From Novosphingobium huizhouense (lineage in GTDB: Bacteria; Pseudomonadota; Alphaproteobacteria; Sphingomonadales; Sphingomonadaceae), in the NCBI RefSeq assembly GCF_020179475.1, contig NZ_JAILXZ010000001.1, positions 682,001 through 746,000 on the forward strand: 64,000 nt of DNA, in the 5' to 3' direction. The stretch's first letter is position 1; every line of letters begins with the position of its first letter. Shown here piece after piece: positions 16,631 to 28,611 of this stretch. Both the position numbers and the translations under genes were made by a program. Under the pieces are notes generated by a model, which searched no databases, was not told the DNA's origin, and saw only the letters and a program-made list of their open reading frames with translations.

Positions 16631-17497
16631 ATGACCGACCAGCACGCCGCCGATGTCCGCCCGCAGATCCATGAGGATGGTCTGCCGGGCAGTGAAGCCG
16701 ATCTCAGCCCCAAGCCCGAATGGCAGCCGCGCTTTCCCGGCTCGGGCAGGCTCAAGGGCATGGTCGCGATTGTCACCGGCGCGGACAGCGGCATCGGACG
16801 CGCCGTGGCCGTGCTGTTCGCACGCGAAGGCGCGAAGGTCGCGATCGCCTACCTCTGCGAGGACGAAGACGCACAGAAGACCCGCGCGCTGTGCGAGGCG
16901 GAAGGCGGCGAGGCGCTGACCTTCGCCGGCGACCTCGGCGATCCGGACGTGGGCCGGGCGCTGGTCGACCTGGTGATCGAGACCTGGGGCCGGCTCGACG
17001 TCCTCGTCAACAATGCCGGCGAGCAGCACCCCGACAAGGATATCCGCGACATCACCCCGGCGCAGTTGCAGCGCACGTTCCAGACCAACATCTTCGCGAT
17101 GTTCTACCTGGTCCAGGCCGCGCGCGAGCACCTCAAGCAAGGGGCGGCGATCGTCAACTGCACCTCGGTCACGATGTACCAGGGCGAACCCGAACTGCTC
17201 GACTATTCGAGCACCAAGGGCGCGATCACCGCGTTCACCCGCTCGCTGTCGGAAAACCTCGTCCCCCACGGCATCCGCGTCAACGCGGTCGCGCCCGGGC
17301 CGATCTGGACGCCGCTCAACCCCAGCGGCGGGGCAAGCGAGGAGAAGCTCTCGCACTTCGGCGAAAAGACGCCGATGGGCCGCCCGGGCCAGCCCAACGA
17401 GGTGGCGCCGGCCTTCCTGTTCCTCGCCTGCGAAGACTCCTCCTACATGTCGGGACAGGTCCTGCATCCCAACGGCGGCACCATCGTCAACGGCTGA
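16631..17497 (+). CDS. NAD(P)-dependent short-chain oxidoreductase, YghA/Gsp39-like
   Basis: This 288-residue SDR-family enzyme resembles the general stress oxidoreductases of the YghA/YdaD group. Before the Rossmann fold is the roughly 40-residue N-terminal arm typical of that group (PGSEADLSPKPEWQ, then FPGSGRLKGM). The cofactor motif TGADSGIGRA lies near residue 49, NNAG near 125, a catalytic Ser in NCTSVT near 178, and YSSTK near 191. C-terminal PMGRPGQPNEVAPAFLFLA and SYMSGQVLHPNGG are standard. The substrate is unknown, probably an aldehyde, sugar or steroid-like carbonyl. The ATG at 16631 follows GAGGAACCAGAG; the longer frame upstream has no support. It stands alone. Confidence 0.85.
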   Translation: MTDQHAADVRPQIHEDGLPGSEADLSPKPEWQPRFPGSGRLKGMVAIVTGADSGIGRAVAVLFAREGAKVAIAYLCEDEDAQKTRALCEAEGGEALTFAGDLGDPDVGRALVDLVIETWGRLDVLVNNAGEQHPDKDIRDITPAQLQRTFQTNIFAMFYLVQAAREHLKQGAAIVNCTSVTMYQGEPELLDYSSTKGAITAFTRSLSENLVPHGIRVNAVAPGPIWTPLNPSGGASEEKLSHFGEKTPMGRPGQPNEVAPAFLFLACEDSSYMSGQVLHPNGGTIVNG

Positions 17498-17564
17498 TCG
17501 CGGTAAGGCTTTACCTTGGAGCATCGGCGGTTAGTCTCCCCTGCAACCATAGGGGAGACCGATC

Positions 17565-18863
17565 ATGCGCCGCATCCTTGCCACCGTCCTGCTCGCCGGC
17601 TGCGCCTTGCCCGCTACGGCGCAGGCTGCCGACGTCACCTACATCCACGCCGGGCGCCTGCTCGACCAGCCGGGCAAGGCGGCGCGCGGGGCCTCGACGA
17701 TCGTCGTCACCGACGGCAAGGTCAGCGAGATCCGCGACGGCAACGTGCCGGCGCCGGCGGGCGCGAAAGTCGTCGAACTGGGCGACAGGTTCGTGCTGCC
17801 CGGCCTTACCGATCTCCACGTCCATCTGTTCAGCGACGGCGACCCGCTCAAGGCGCGGCTCGATGCGACCACGCGCGACCGCGAGGACGCCGCCTTCCTC
17901 GCCGCGCAGCACGCGCGCGAAACGCTTGAAGCGGGCTTTACCACCGTGCGCGACCTCGGCGGCCCGCCGCGCGGCATCCGCGCGCTGCGCGACGCCACCG
18001 CCCGCGGCGACATCGAGGGTCCGACGATCGTCAACGCGGGCGAGGCAATCTCGGTCTCGGGCGGCCACGGCGACAACAACGGGCTCAACGAGGAAAGCTT
18101 CGATGCCTTCCACCCGCACGACTACAACAACGTCTGCAACGGCGCCGACGACTGCCGCCGCGCCGTGCGCGAACAGATCCGGCTCGGCGCGCAGGTGATC
18201 AAGTTCGCCGCCACCGGCGGGGTGCTGTCCAACGTCGCCGGCGGGCTCGGCCAGCAGATGACCAGCGAGGAGATGAAGGCGGTCATCGACACCGCGCACA
18301 GCTTCGGGCGCAAGGCGGCCGCGCACAGCCACGCCGCCGCCGGCACGGCGAGCGCCGTGGCGCAGGGCGTCGACACGATCGAGCACGGCACCTTCCTCGA
18401 CGAGCCGACAGTCAAGGCGATGGTCGCGCACGGCACCTGGCTCGTGCCGACGATGATGGCGCCGGTCGCCGCGCTCGCCCAGGCGCGCGCCGGCGCACTG
18501 CCGCCGGCCTCGATCGTCAAGGCCGAGCAGGCCGCCGCAGCGATGAAGGAAAGCCACCGTCTCGCCATCCGCTCGGGCGTGAAGATCGCGTTCGGCACCG
18601 ACAGCGGGGTATCGAAGCACGGGCTCAACGCGCAGGAATTCGCGCTGATGGTCGCGGCTGGGATGACCCCGATGCAGGCGATCGTCGCCGCCACGACCAG
18701 CGCCGCCGAAGTGCTCGACCGCAAGGACAGCGTCGGCCGGATCGCGCCGGGCATGCCCGCCGACATCATCGCGGTCTCGGGCGATCCGCTCGCCGACGTG
18801 ACCCGGCTCGAGCACGTCGACTTCGTGATGAAGGGCGGCAAGGTGGTCAAGGGCGCGCAGTAG
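17565..18863 (+). CDS. Secreted metal-dependent amidohydrolase (imidazolonepropionase-like)
   Basis: This 432-residue protein has a cleavable signal peptide (residues 1-22, ending ATAQAAD) and an amidohydrolase barrel. DLHVHL near residue 85 gives the first metal ligands, VIKFAATGG near 208 likely holds the bridging Lys, HSHAAAGT near 250 and EHGTFLD near 274 give the next His residues, and GTDSG near 344 gives the Asp. Relatives of this secreted group hydrolyse dipeptides with a C-terminal proline or hydrophobic residue, or N-acyl amino acids. The exact substrate cannot be read here. The start is well placed after AGGGGAGACCGATC. It is monocistronic, convergent with the CPBP gene. Confidence 0.82.
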   Translation: MRRILATVLLAGCALPATAQAADVTYIHAGRLLDQPGKAARGASTIVVTDGKVSEIRDGNVPAPAGAKVVELGDRFVLPGLTDLHVHLFSDGDPLKARLDATTRDREDAAFLAAQHARETLEAGFTTVRDLGGPPRGIRALRDATARGDIEGPTIVNAGEAISVSGGHGDNNGLNEESFDAFHPHDYNNVCNGADDCRRAVREQIRLGAQVIKFAATGGVLSNVAGGLGQQMTSEEMKAVIDTAHSFGRKAAAHSHAAAGTASAVAQGVDTIEHGTFLDEPTVKAMVAHGTWLVPTMMAPVAALAQARAGALPPASIVKAEQAAAAMKESHRLAIRSGVKIAFGTDSGVSKHGLNAQEFALMVAAGMTPMQAIVAATTSAAEVLDRKDSVGRIAPGMPADIIAVSGDPLADVTRLEHVDFVMKGGKVVKGAQ

Positions 18864-18873
18864 CGCGCCCGCC

Positions 18874-19581
18874 TCACCCCAGCTGCGATAGCGCGAAGGC
18901 GAGCCCGAGCGCGAGCGCGTTCGAGGTCATGTGCAGCAGGATGGAGGCCGGCAGGCCTAGCCGCAGCCGAACGAAGCCCGCGGTCAGGCCCGTCCACAGC
19001 TGCGGCAGGACCAGCGCGATCGCGGCAGGACTGACGCGCGGATAGTTGGCGAGATGCGACAGCGCAAAGACCACCGCGCTGCCGTAGAACGCCACCGGCT
19101 GCCAGCGGTCGAACAGCGCCAGCGAGGGTCGGCGGCGCAGCGCGAACCAGCCTGCGGGCGCGGCTACAAGCAGCGCCAGCAGCGCAACGCTGGTGCCAAT
19201 CGCGCTCCCGCCCGCGCCCGCTACCAGGGCCACGGCGACAAGGCCGAGGAAGCAGCCGAGCAGCCACAGCGCGCGCGGCCTTCCCGTCAGCCAGCCGCGG
19301 AAGATCGCCTCCTCCAGCACCGGCGCGACCACGACCACCAACGGCGCCATCAGTTGCGGCGCGAGCTTGCCGTAGGCGTCGGGCGACGGCAGCGCGAAGA
19401 CCTGCTGCCACAGCTTGAGGAACGGCAGCAGCACCAGCAGCAGCACGCCAAGGTGCAGCGCCGCCATGCCGAACCACAGCCGCCCCGCCCCCGTCGCCCG
19501 CAGGCCCGAGGGGACGAGCAGCCGGGGCCGGCGCAGGAAGGCGGCAAATTCGCTGACAGCTTCGAAGATCGTCGCACGCAT
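18874..19581 (-). CDS. CPBP family intramembrane metalloprotease
   Basis: This 235-residue polytopic membrane protein has about six hydrophobic segments. The CPBP (CAAX protease/ABI) motifs are present: EE-x3-R as E90, E91 and R95 (LEEAIFRGW), F-x3-H in FALSHLANY near residue 170, and a later His in ILLHMTSNAL. These residues coordinate zinc inside the membrane. Bacterial members have roles in bacteriocin self-immunity, protein maturation and envelope signalling, and the substrate here is unknown. It converges on the amidohydrolase gene with a 10-bp gap. Confidence 0.8.
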   Translation of the reverse strand: MRATIFEAVSEFAAFLRRPRLLVPSGLRATGAGRLWFGMAALHLGVLLLVLLPFLKLWQQVFALPSPDAYGKLAPQLMAPLVVVVAPVLEEAIFRGWLTGRPRALWLLGCFLGLVAVALVAGAGGSAIGTSVALLALLVAAPAGWFALRRRPSLALFDRWQPVAFYGSAVVFALSHLANYPRVSPAAIALVLPQLWTGLTAGFVRLRLGLPASILLHMTSNALALGLAFALSQLG

Positions 19582-19758
19582 CGGCCGCTTATCGCGCGCT
19601 ACGTGTTAATACGCGCCTAGCGCCCGGTTGCGCGGCCGAAAAACGCGCCGTGCACGAGCGCGCCTGCAAAGATTGCCCGGCCGCCAATTGCCCGGACGCG
19701 CCGAAACGGCTAGGGCCGCGCCAGAACCACTCCATTCAGAGCCGCAAGAAGCACGACC

Positions 19759-20523
19759 ATGGCAGGCCATTCCAAATTCAAGAACATCATGCATCGCAAG
19801 GGCGCGCAGGACAAGAAGCGCTCGGCGATGTTCTCCAAGCTCAGCCGCGAAATCACCGTCGCCGCCAAGATGGGCATGCCCGACCCGGACATGAACCCGC
19901 GCCTGCGCGCCGCGATCAACGCGGCCAAGGCGCAGTCGATGCCCAAGGACAACATCGCCCGCGCGATCGACAAGGCGAGCAAGGGCGACGGCGAGAACTA
20001 CGAGGAAGTGCGCTACGAGGGCTATGGTCCGGGCGGCGTCGCGATCATCGTCGAGGCGCTCACCGACAACCGCAACCGCACCGCCACCAACGTGCGCACC
20101 GCGTTCGCCAAGAACGGGGGCAACCTGGGGGCGAGCGGCGCGGTCAGCCACGGCTTCGAGCGGCTCGGCCTGATCGAGTATCCGGGCAAGGTCGGTGACG
20201 AGGAAAAGGTCCTCGAGGCCGCGATCGAAGCGGGCGCCGAGGACGTCGAGAGCGATCTCGGCGACGGCGACGAGAACCCCGGCAGCCACCAGATCTGGGT
20301 CGCGGTCGAATCGCTGCACGAAGTCGCGCGCGAGCTGGAAAAGACGCTGGGCGAAGCCGAGGGCGTCAAGCTTGCGTGGAAGCCCAGCCTCAAGACCGCG
20401 GTCGATGCCGAGAACGCGGCGACGCTGCTCAAGCTGATCGACGTGCTCGAGGACGACGACGACGTCCAGACCGTCTGGGGCAACTACGACATCCCCGACG
20501 ACGTGATGGAAACGCTGGGCTGA
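19759..20523 (+). CDS. yebC: YebC/PmpR family transcription- and translation-associated protein
   Basis: This 254-residue three-domain protein opens with the invariant [21 protein letters not shown]. Other family blocks are [34 protein letters not shown] and [12 protein letters not shown]. Some members are described as DNA-binding regulators, and recent work links the family to relief of ribosome stalling. In many alphaproteobacteria yebC lies just before ruvC, as here. It is followed after 5 bp by a DUF3147 gene and then ruvC, so the three are likely cotranscribed. The 177 bp upstream contain no other gene that I can support. Confidence 0.92.
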   Translation: MAGHSKFKNIMHRKGAQDKKRSAMFSKLSREITVAAKMGMPDPDMNPRLRAAINAAKAQSMPKDNIARAIDKASKGDGENYEEVRYEGYGPGGVAIIVEALTDNRNRTATNVRTAFAKNGGNLGASGAVSHGFERLGLIEYPGKVGDEEKVLEAAIEAGAEDVESDLGDGDENPGSHQIWVAVESLHEVARELEKTLGEAEGVKLAWKPSLKTAVDAENAATLLKLIDVLEDDDDVQTVWGNYDIPDDVMETLG

Positions 20524-20528
20524 CCGGC

Positions 20529-20879
20529 ATGTGGCACCTGGCCGCGAAGGCACTGCTTGCGGGCGTGCTGATCGCGGCCATCGCCGAAGTGGGGAAGCGC
20601 ATGCCCGCCCTGGGCGCGCTGGTCGCATCGCTGCCGCTCGTCTCGGTGCTGGGCATGGTGTTCCTGTGGCACGCGCGCCCCGATGCCGAAAACATGGCGG
20701 TCCATGCCGAGGCGACGTTCTGGTACGTGTTGCCGAGCCTGCCGATGTTCCTCGTGATCCCGGCCCTGCTGCGCCATGGGGTTTCGTTCTGGCTGGCGCT
20801 TGCCGCGGGCTGTGCGTTGACCGTGGGGCTGTACCTCGGAATGATGCAGATCGGACCGCGCTTCGGGCTGAAGCTGTGA
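20529..20879 (+). CDS. DUF3147 family membrane protein
   Basis: This 116-residue protein is mostly hydrophobic, with about four membrane helices (residues 4-20, 28-45, 64-85, 88-107). The segment EVGKRMPALGALVASLPLVS is typical of the DUF3147 family, whose function is unknown. The ATG at 20529 lies 5 bp after the yebC stop. Longer frames overlap yebC and are rejected. It sits between yebC and ruvC with short gaps, so it is probably part of that operon. Confidence 0.75.
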   Translation: MWHLAAKALLAGVLIAAIAEVGKRMPALGALVASLPLVSVLGMVFLWHARPDAENMAVHAEATFWYVLPSLPMFLVIPALLRHGVSFWLALAAGCALTVGLYLGMMQIGPRFGLKL

Positions 20880-20894
20880 CATGATCATGCGCCT

Positions 20895-21371
20895 ATGATC
20901 ATTCTGGGCATCGACCCCGGGCTCACCTGCACCGGCTGGGGCGTGGTCTCGAAGGCCGGCAGCCGCCTCAGCCACGTCGCCAACGGGCAGATCCGCACCG
21001 ACGCCAAGGCGAGCATGGCCGAGCGGCTGGTCGAACTCGATGCGGCGCTTGCCTCCGTGATCGATCTCTACAAGCCCGACGCCGGCGCGGTCGAGGAAGT
21101 CTTCGTCAACGTCAATCCGCAGTCCACGCTCAAGCTGGGGCAGGCGCGCGGCGTCGCCATGCTGTCGGTGGCGCGCGCGGGCCTGCCCGTCGCCGAATAT
21201 CCGACCAAGGTCATCAAGAAGGCGCTGGTCGGCACCGGCGGCGCGGAAAAGCAGCAGATCCAGCACATGCTCAAGGTGCTGCTGCCCGGCGTGAAGCTCG
21301 CCGGCGAGGACGCCTCGGATGCGCTCGCCGTCGCCATCACCCACGCCAACATGCTCGGCAGCCACCGCTAG
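20895..21371 (+). CDS. ruvC: Holliday junction resolvase RuvC
   Basis: This 158-residue endonuclease cuts Holliday junctions produced in recombination and acts with RuvAB. The start [18 protein letters not shown] gives catalytic Asp7. [20 protein letters not shown] near residue 68 gives the catalytic Glu and the family signature. The C-terminal [13 protein letters not shown] gives the remaining acidic residues and the His. The length is slightly short of E. coli RuvC (173) but the domain is complete. It lies 15 bp after the DUF3147 gene. ruvA and ruvB follow, but only after a gene on the opposite strand. Confidence 0.95.
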   Translation: MIILGIDPGLTCTGWGVVSKAGSRLSHVANGQIRTDAKASMAERLVELDAALASVIDLYKPDAGAVEEVFVNVNPQSTLKLGQARGVAMLSVARAGLPVAEYPTKVIKKALVGTGGAEKQQIQHMLKVLLPGVKLAGEDASDALAVAITHANMLGSHR

Positions 21372-21382
21372 GCGGCGCTGCT

Positions 21383-22873
21383 TCAGAGCTGGTGCTTCTC
21401 CAGCATGCGCTGATAGCTGTAGTCCCCGGCCGGCCGGCAGCTTCCGCTGCGGCGATAGAGGCAGACCTGATCGCCGGCATAGGGCATGCACCGTTCGCGC
21501 CGCAGGCGCTTGTCCTCGGGAGCGTGGGTCAGCAACAGCGCGTTCGCGCCGTCGACCACGGCCGCCGGCAGGCGCGGGCTGCCCCCTGCGACGTCGTCCT
21601 CCGCCGGCGAAAGCAGCAGCGGCACCGGGCGTCGCAGCGCCACGGGCAGAAGCACGTAGCGATCGTCGAACGGCAGGGCGATCGCGCAGACGCCCGGATC
21701 GCGCAAGGCGAGGTCGGCAAGTTCGGGGAGCGCGCCGCCGACGCGGGCGGCGACGATGCCGCCGTTGGACTTGGCCGACAATGTCGAGGCGCTGACCCAG
21801 GCGAGGATCAGCATGGCGAGCGCCACCGGCCGGGCGCGGGCCTCGCCGGTCCGGTCCGCCAGCACCCGTTCGAGCACGGTGACCGAGCCGATCGCCGCCA
21901 GCACGAGCAGCGCAAGCACCGAAATCCAGATGAAGCGGTATTCCTTGTGCGCGATCAGGCTGTGCGCCGCGATGTGGACGAGTGCGGCGAGCAGCAGCGG
22001 GCGATAGCGCGGCCCGGCAGCGATGGCGGCGGCAAGGACGAGCGGCGCCACCGGCCACAGGTGCCGCCACAGCAGCAGCGCATACTCGGTCGGCGGCGCA
22101 ACCCCGAACCGGCTCGCCTGGTCCTGGCCGACATTGACGAGGAGGTTCGTCCAGAACCACGAGAATGGCGCCAGGCCCGCCGCCAGATCGCCGAGGATGC
22201 CGACTGCGGCGGCGACGACGCATCCGCACAGGTACGGCACCCAGCGCGCTCTTTCGAACCGAAGCGCGCCGACCGCCAGGATCGCCACGAAGACCGCGAA
22301 CTGAAAGCGCACCAGCATGCCGAGACCGCACAGCAGCCCCGCCAGCGCGAGCTGGCGCGCGCTGGCCGAAGGCTGCAGCATCGACGCGGCGGCCAGCAGC
22401 ACGAGCACTGCGGCCAGGCTCTCGGCCAGCAGCAGGTTGGTGTAGAGGACGCTCTCCCACCACAGCGCGACGACCGCCAGCGCCACCAGGGCATGACGGC
22501 GCGAAACGAGCGCGCCGAGCCGCCAGGCTGCGGGAAGCGCCTGCAGGGTCAGCGCGGCATAGGCGATGCGCGCCAGCGCGAAGCCGAGCAGGGTTCCCGG
22601 GGCCAGCGCGCGCCCCAGGGCCAGCGGCGGGACCAGGAGATAGGGTATGAGCGCGTTGCGAAGACCCAGCCGCCACTCCCACGGCACGATGCCGTGACCG
22701 GTCAGGAACCGGTTCGCCTGTTCGAGATACTGCGTAAGCTCGTCCGCGTAGCGCAGGTCGAAGAGCGAAAAGCTCGCGATGCGCAATCCGGTGCCCAGTG
22801 CGACAAGCCCCGCCACGGCCACCGTCCAGGCCCGGTCGGGACGCCGTGCCGCCCTGCTCTGTTCCCCCTGCAT
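21383..22873 (-). CDS. GT22-like (Alg9/PIG-B type) mannosyltransferase membrane protein
   Basis: This 496-residue polytopic protein has about ten membrane segments. It has the two marks of the GPI/Alg9 mannosyltransferase fold: an acidic pair in the first external loop (YADELTQYLE, residues 42-51) and the HKEYRF motif at residues 309-314, the bacterial version of the GT22 HKEERF signature. The donor should be a polyprenyl-phosphate sugar. The C-terminal 130 residues are soluble and contain four cysteines. It lies on the opposite strand between ruvC and ruvA and splits the usual ruvCAB order. No other glycan genes are adjacent, so the acceptor is unknown. Confidence 0.75.
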   Translation of the reverse strand: MQGEQSRAARRPDRAWTVAVAGLVALGTGLRIASFSLFDLRYADELTQYLEQANRFLTGHGIVPWEWRLGLRNALIPYLLVPPLALGRALAPGTLLGFALARIAYAALTLQALPAAWRLGALVSRRHALVALAVVALWWESVLYTNLLLAESLAAVLVLLAAASMLQPSASARQLALAGLLCGLGMLVRFQFAVFVAILAVGALRFERARWVPYLCGCVVAAAVGILGDLAAGLAPFSWFWTNLLVNVGQDQASRFGVAPPTEYALLLWRHLWPVAPLVLAAAIAAGPRYRPLLLAALVHIAAHSLIAHKEYRFIWISVLALLVLAAIGSVTVLERVLADRTGEARARPVALAMLILAWVSASTLSAKSNGGIVAARVGGALPELADLALRDPGVCAIALPFDDRYVLLPVALRRPVPLLLSPAEDDVAGGSPRLPAAVVDGANALLLTHAPEDKRLRRERCMPYAGDQVCLYRRSGSCRPAGDYSYQRMLEKHQL

Positions 22874-22971
22874 GGCGCTTGCGCATAAGCCAAGACCGGC
22901 CCGCTGTCATCCGCATCCCCCGCACGAACCGCTCTTGCCGCCGCCCGCGCTGCCGTGCATAGGAACAAAGC

Positions 22972-23589
22972 ATGATCGCAAAGCTGACCGGCATCCTCGA
23001 CGATACCGGCCCGGACTGGGCCGTGATCGACGTGAACGGCGTCGGCTACCTCGTCCACTGCTCGGCCAAGACGCTGGCGCATCTGGGGCTGGCGGGCGAC
23101 AAGGTGGTGGTCCACACCGAGATGCAGGTCTCCGAGACCGACCAGCGCCTGATCGGCTTCACCAGCGCGGGCGAACGCGCCTGGTTCCGCCTGCTGACCG
23201 CGGTGCAGGGCGTCGGCAGCAAGGTCGCGCTCGCGATCCTCTCGGCGCTGTCGGTCGAGGAACTGCAGCGCGCCTGCGCCCATGGCGACAGCGCCATGGT
23301 CGCGCGCGCCAACGGCGTGGGGCCCAAGCTCGCCAGCCGCATCGTCAACGAGTTGAAGGACAAGGCAGGCTGGCTTGCAGGCCTGTCCGGTCCGGTGGGC
23401 GCGGGCGGCGACGTCGGCCTTGCTGTGCCCGCAGGATCGGCCAGCGCGGACGCGGTTTCGGCGCTGCAGAACCTCGGCTTCAAGCCCGCCGTGGCCAGCA
23501 CGGCCGTGGCCCGCGCAATCGAGGAACTCGGCGAGGACGCAGTCCTCAACGACCTCGTCCGCGTTGCCCTGAAGCGTGCAACGGCCTGA
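22972..23589 (+). CDS. ruvA: Holliday junction branch-migration protein RuvA
   Basis: This 205-residue protein binds four-way DNA junctions as a tetramer and loads RuvB. Domain I (residues 1-64) has [11 protein letters not shown] and [14 protein letters not shown]. Domain II carries two helix-hairpin-helix motifs ([20 protein letters not shown] and [16 protein letters not shown]). A flexible linker leads to domain III ([15 protein letters not shown]), which contacts RuvB. It is separated from ruvB by 1 bp. I saw no alphaproteobacterial LexA motif in its 98-bp leader. Confidence 0.95.
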   Translation: MIAKLTGILDDTGPDWAVIDVNGVGYLVHCSAKTLAHLGLAGDKVVVHTEMQVSETDQRLIGFTSAGERAWFRLLTAVQGVGSKVALAILSALSVEELQRACAHGDSAMVARANGVGPKLASRIVNELKDKAGWLAGLSGPVGAGGDVGLAVPAGSASADAVSALQNLGFKPAVASTAVARAIEELGEDAVLNDLVRVALKRATA

Positions 23590-23590
23590 T

Positions 23591-24622
23591 ATGCCAACCG
23601 ACAACCCCCTCCTTTCCGCCCAGCGCCAGGTCGAAGACCCGGACGCCGCGCTGCGTCCCAAGTCGCTCGACGACTTCACCGGACAGGCCGCCGCCAAGGA
23701 CAACCTGCGCGTGTTCATCGAAAGCGCGCGTCAGCGCAACGAGGCGATGGACCACGTGCTGTTCTTCGGGCCGCCAGGCCTCGGCAAGACCACGCTCGCC
23801 CAGATCATCGCGCGCGAGCTCGGCGTCAATTTCCGTGCCACCAGCGGGCCGGTGATCGCCAAGGCCGGCGACCTCGCCGCGCTGCTGACCAATCTCGAGC
23901 ACGGCGACGTGCTGTTCATCGACGAGATCCATCGCCTCAATCCGGTGGTCGAGGAAGTGCTTTATCCGGCGATGGAGGACCGCGCGCTCGACCTCATCAT
24001 CGGCGAAGGGCCATCGGCGCGCTCGGTGCGGATCGACCTGCCGCCGTTCACGCTGATCGGCGCCACGACGCGGCAGGGGCTGCTGCAGACGCCGTTGCGC
24101 GATCGCTTCGGCATCCCCGTGCGATTGCAGTTCTACACGGTGCCCGAGCTGGAGCGCGTGGTCGCGCGCGGCGCGGGGCTGATGGGCATCGGCATCGACA
24201 AGGGCGGCGCCACCGAGATCGCGCGGCGCGCGCGCGGCACCCCGCGCGTCGCCGGCCGCCTGCTGCGCCGGGTGCGCGACTTCGCGCAAGTCGCGGGCGC
24301 CGAGACGATCACCCGCGCCATTGCCGACGATGCGCTGACCCGGCTCGAAGTCGACGGCCTCGGCCTCGACCTGCAGGACCGGCGCTACCTCACCATGATC
24401 GCGGACATCTACAGGGGCGGCCCGGTCGGTGTGGAAACGCTCGCGGCAGGGCTGTCCGAACCGCGCGACACGATCGAGGAAGTGATCGAGCCCTACCTGA
24501 TCCAGCTTGGCCTCGTCGCCCGCACCGCGCGCGGACGATGCCTCAACGATCGCGGCTGGCAGCACCTCGGGCTGACGCCGCCGTCGGGCCAGTTGCCGGG
24601 CCTGTTCGAGCCGGGCGATTGA
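23591..24622 (+). CDS. ruvB: Holliday junction branch-migration ATPase RuvB
   Basis: This 343-residue AAA+ motor drives branch migration. Walker A is GPPGLGKT near residue 60, Walker [11 protein letters not shown] near 110, sensor 1 and the arginine finger lie in [19 protein letters not shown] (165-183), sensor 2 in [18 protein letters not shown], and the C-terminal winged helix ends [17 protein letters not shown]. The ATG at 23591 lies 1 bp past the ruvA stop. An in-frame ATG at 23576 would overlap ruvA and add five residues; the shorter start is preferred. Confidence 0.95.
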   Translation: MPTDNPLLSAQRQVEDPDAALRPKSLDDFTGQAAAKDNLRVFIESARQRNEAMDHVLFFGPPGLGKTTLAQIIARELGVNFRATSGPVIAKAGDLAALLTNLEHGDVLFIDEIHRLNPVVEEVLYPAMEDRALDLIIGEGPSARSVRIDLPPFTLIGATTRQGLLQTPLRDRFGIPVRLQFYTVPELERVVARGAGLMGIGIDKGGATEIARRARGTPRVAGRLLRRVRDFAQVAGAETITRAIADDALTRLEVDGLGLDLQDRRYLTMIADIYRGGPVGVETLAAGLSEPRDTIEEVIEPYLIQLGLVARTARGRCLNDRGWQHLGLTPPSGQLPGLFEPGD

Positions 24623-24853
24623 CCGGCCGCGCGGGCGCGGCGGGGAGTCGGGATTCCTTACACTCGGGAACAAACAAGTTCCATCGCGGGACAGAGTTAA
24701 GGTATGCCTCCATCCAGGCTCAGTTTGACGCCCCGCAGCCGCCGATATTCTGGTTAATCGCCTTGCCCGAATCCCGGCCGTTTGCATGTGTCGAACCCTA
24801 CGGTGGACGGGCGCGCTCAGGACGTCCGGCATCAGGCAACGAAAGCGTGTAGC

Positions 24854-25756
24854 ATGTCTGTTCGGATGGCATTGGCGAAACTGGCGGCCTGCGCGGCCGG
24901 CGGCGCTGTGCTCGGCGGTGGCGCGGTCCACGTCGCCGAGGCGCCCTCGACGTCCGAGATCCACCACATCAAGCCAATCAAGGCGCACAAGGTCGCGCCC
25001 GGCCGGCACAAGAAGTCCAAGCGCAAGATTCCGCGCAAGACCCACCGCCCGCGCAAGCTGATCAAAGCAACCGCGGTCAAGCCCGAGGCCGATCCGGTCG
25101 AGACTGCGGCCATGGTGCCGGTGCCCTACATGGCGCCGCTTCCTCCGGCTGCGGTCGGCGGCAGTTCGGGCGGCGGCCAGCCCTCGGTGGTGGTCGGCGG
25201 CAGCTCGGGCGGCGGCTTCGGCGGCGGTTTCTTCGGCGGCTTCTTCGGTGCCAGCGGCGGCGGCGGCAGCGTGGTCGTGTCCTCGACCAGCACCGGATCG
25301 ACCTCGAGCTCCACCTCGGGCGGATCGACCTCCAGCTCGAGCTCGGGCTCGTCGAGCTCGAGCTCCAGTTCCAGCTCGGGCGGCGGCACTTCGACCTCGA
25401 CCTCCTCGGGCAATCTCAGCTCGACCACCTCGACCTCGTCCGGCGCCACGACCAGCACTTCGTCCGGCGCGTCGACCTCGGGCAACATGAGCACGAGCAC
25501 CAGCACGAGCACGAGCTCCAGCACCAGCTCGTCGACCTCGTCCGGCGCCACCTCGTCCGGCGCCACGTCGTCGGGCGCCACCTCTTCGGGTCCGTCCTCC
25601 TCGGGCCAGGGAAGCCCGGGCGGCCCGTCGAGCTCGACGTCGAACGGCGGCACGCAGGTGCCCGAGCCTTCGATGGTCATCCTGTTCGGCCTGGCCGCGG
25701 CCGCCCTCGTCGGGCGACGCCAGCTGGCCCTTCGCGCGGCCTATCGCTCGGCCTGA
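24854..25756 (+). CDS. Ser-rich PEP-CTERM exported protein
   Basis: This 300-residue protein has an N-terminal hydrophobic signal (residues 6-26), a basic stretch (APGRHKKSKRKIPRKTHRP), Gly-rich GGSSGGGFGGGFFGGFF repeats, then about 120 residues of almost pure Ser/Thr/Gly. The end has a PEP-CTERM sorting signal: VPEPSMV, a hydrophobic helix and a basic RR tail. Such proteins are exported, processed by an exosortase and often glycosylated, commonly with an exopolysaccharide locus. No exosortase lies in this window. The ATG at 24854 is chosen because the signal peptide begins there; the frame opens earlier at 24782. A strong terminator follows. The 231-bp gap upstream holds only a weak TTGACG at 24725. 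Confidence 0.75.
   Translation: MSVRMALAKLAACAAGGAVLGGGAVHVAEAPSTSEIHHIKPIKAHKVAPGRHKKSKRKIPRKTHRPRKLIKATAVKPEADPVETAAMVPVPYMAPLPPAAVGGSSGGGQPSVVVGGSSGGGFGGGFFGGFFGASGGGGSVVVSSTSTGSTSSSTSGGSTSSSSSGSSSSSSSSSSGGGTSTSTSSGNLSSTTSTSSGATTSTSSGASTSGNMSTSTSTSTSSSTSSSTSSGATSSGATSSGATSSGPSSSGQGSPGGPSSSTSNGGTQVPEPSMVILFGLAAAALVGRRQLALRAAYRSA
25276..25640. repeat. Low-complexity Ser/Thr codon repeats within the PEP-CTERM gene
   Basis: The DNA is dominated by TCG, AGC and ACC codons in short tandem units. One is a 15-bp unit, tcgtccggcgccacc, repeated about four times near 25,530-25,585 and giving the peptide SSGAT. Such a tract could expand or contract by slippage and change protein length between strains. 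Confidence 0.8.
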
Positions 25757-25793
25757 GACGCAAGTCTTCTGCCCTTCTCCAGTGGGCATCGGG

Positions 25794-25825
25794 AAAGGGC
25801 GGCTTCGGGGGGAGCCGCCCTTTTT
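25794..25825 (+). terminator. Intrinsic terminator after the PEP-CTERM gene
   Basis: An 11-bp GC-rich stem (AAAGGGCGGCT paired with AGCCGCCCTTT) with an 8-nt loop is followed by a run of T, 37 bp past the stop codon. Confidence 0.9.
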
Positions 25826-25882
25826 CGTGCGCGCAAGTCGCGGCGCGTGGGGCCCGCCACCGATCGCCGCGGTTGCGCACGC

Positions 25883-25914
25883 AAAAGGGGCGGCCCGTCG
25901 CCGGACCGCCCCCT
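25883..25914 (-). terminator. Intrinsic terminator after acnA
   Basis: Read on the minus strand, GGGGCGG pairs with CCGCCCC and is followed by TTTT. It lies 25 bp after the acnA stop and faces the PEP-CTERM terminator. Confidence 0.85.
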
Positions 25915-25938
25915 TGATGCCGGCCGAAGCCGACAGCC

Positions 25939-28611
<2,673 letters not shown>

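Noticed and set aside
22874..22971. SOS box before ruvA
   Set aside because: GAAC occurs, but no second GAAC lies at the 7-bp spacing required by the alphaproteobacterial LexA motif.
24668..24683. GGAAC-AAACAA-GTTCC as a LexA site before the PEP-CTERM gene
   Set aside because: It is an inverted repeat, not the direct GAAC-N7-GAAC or GTTC-N7-GTTC form, so it is not a LexA match.
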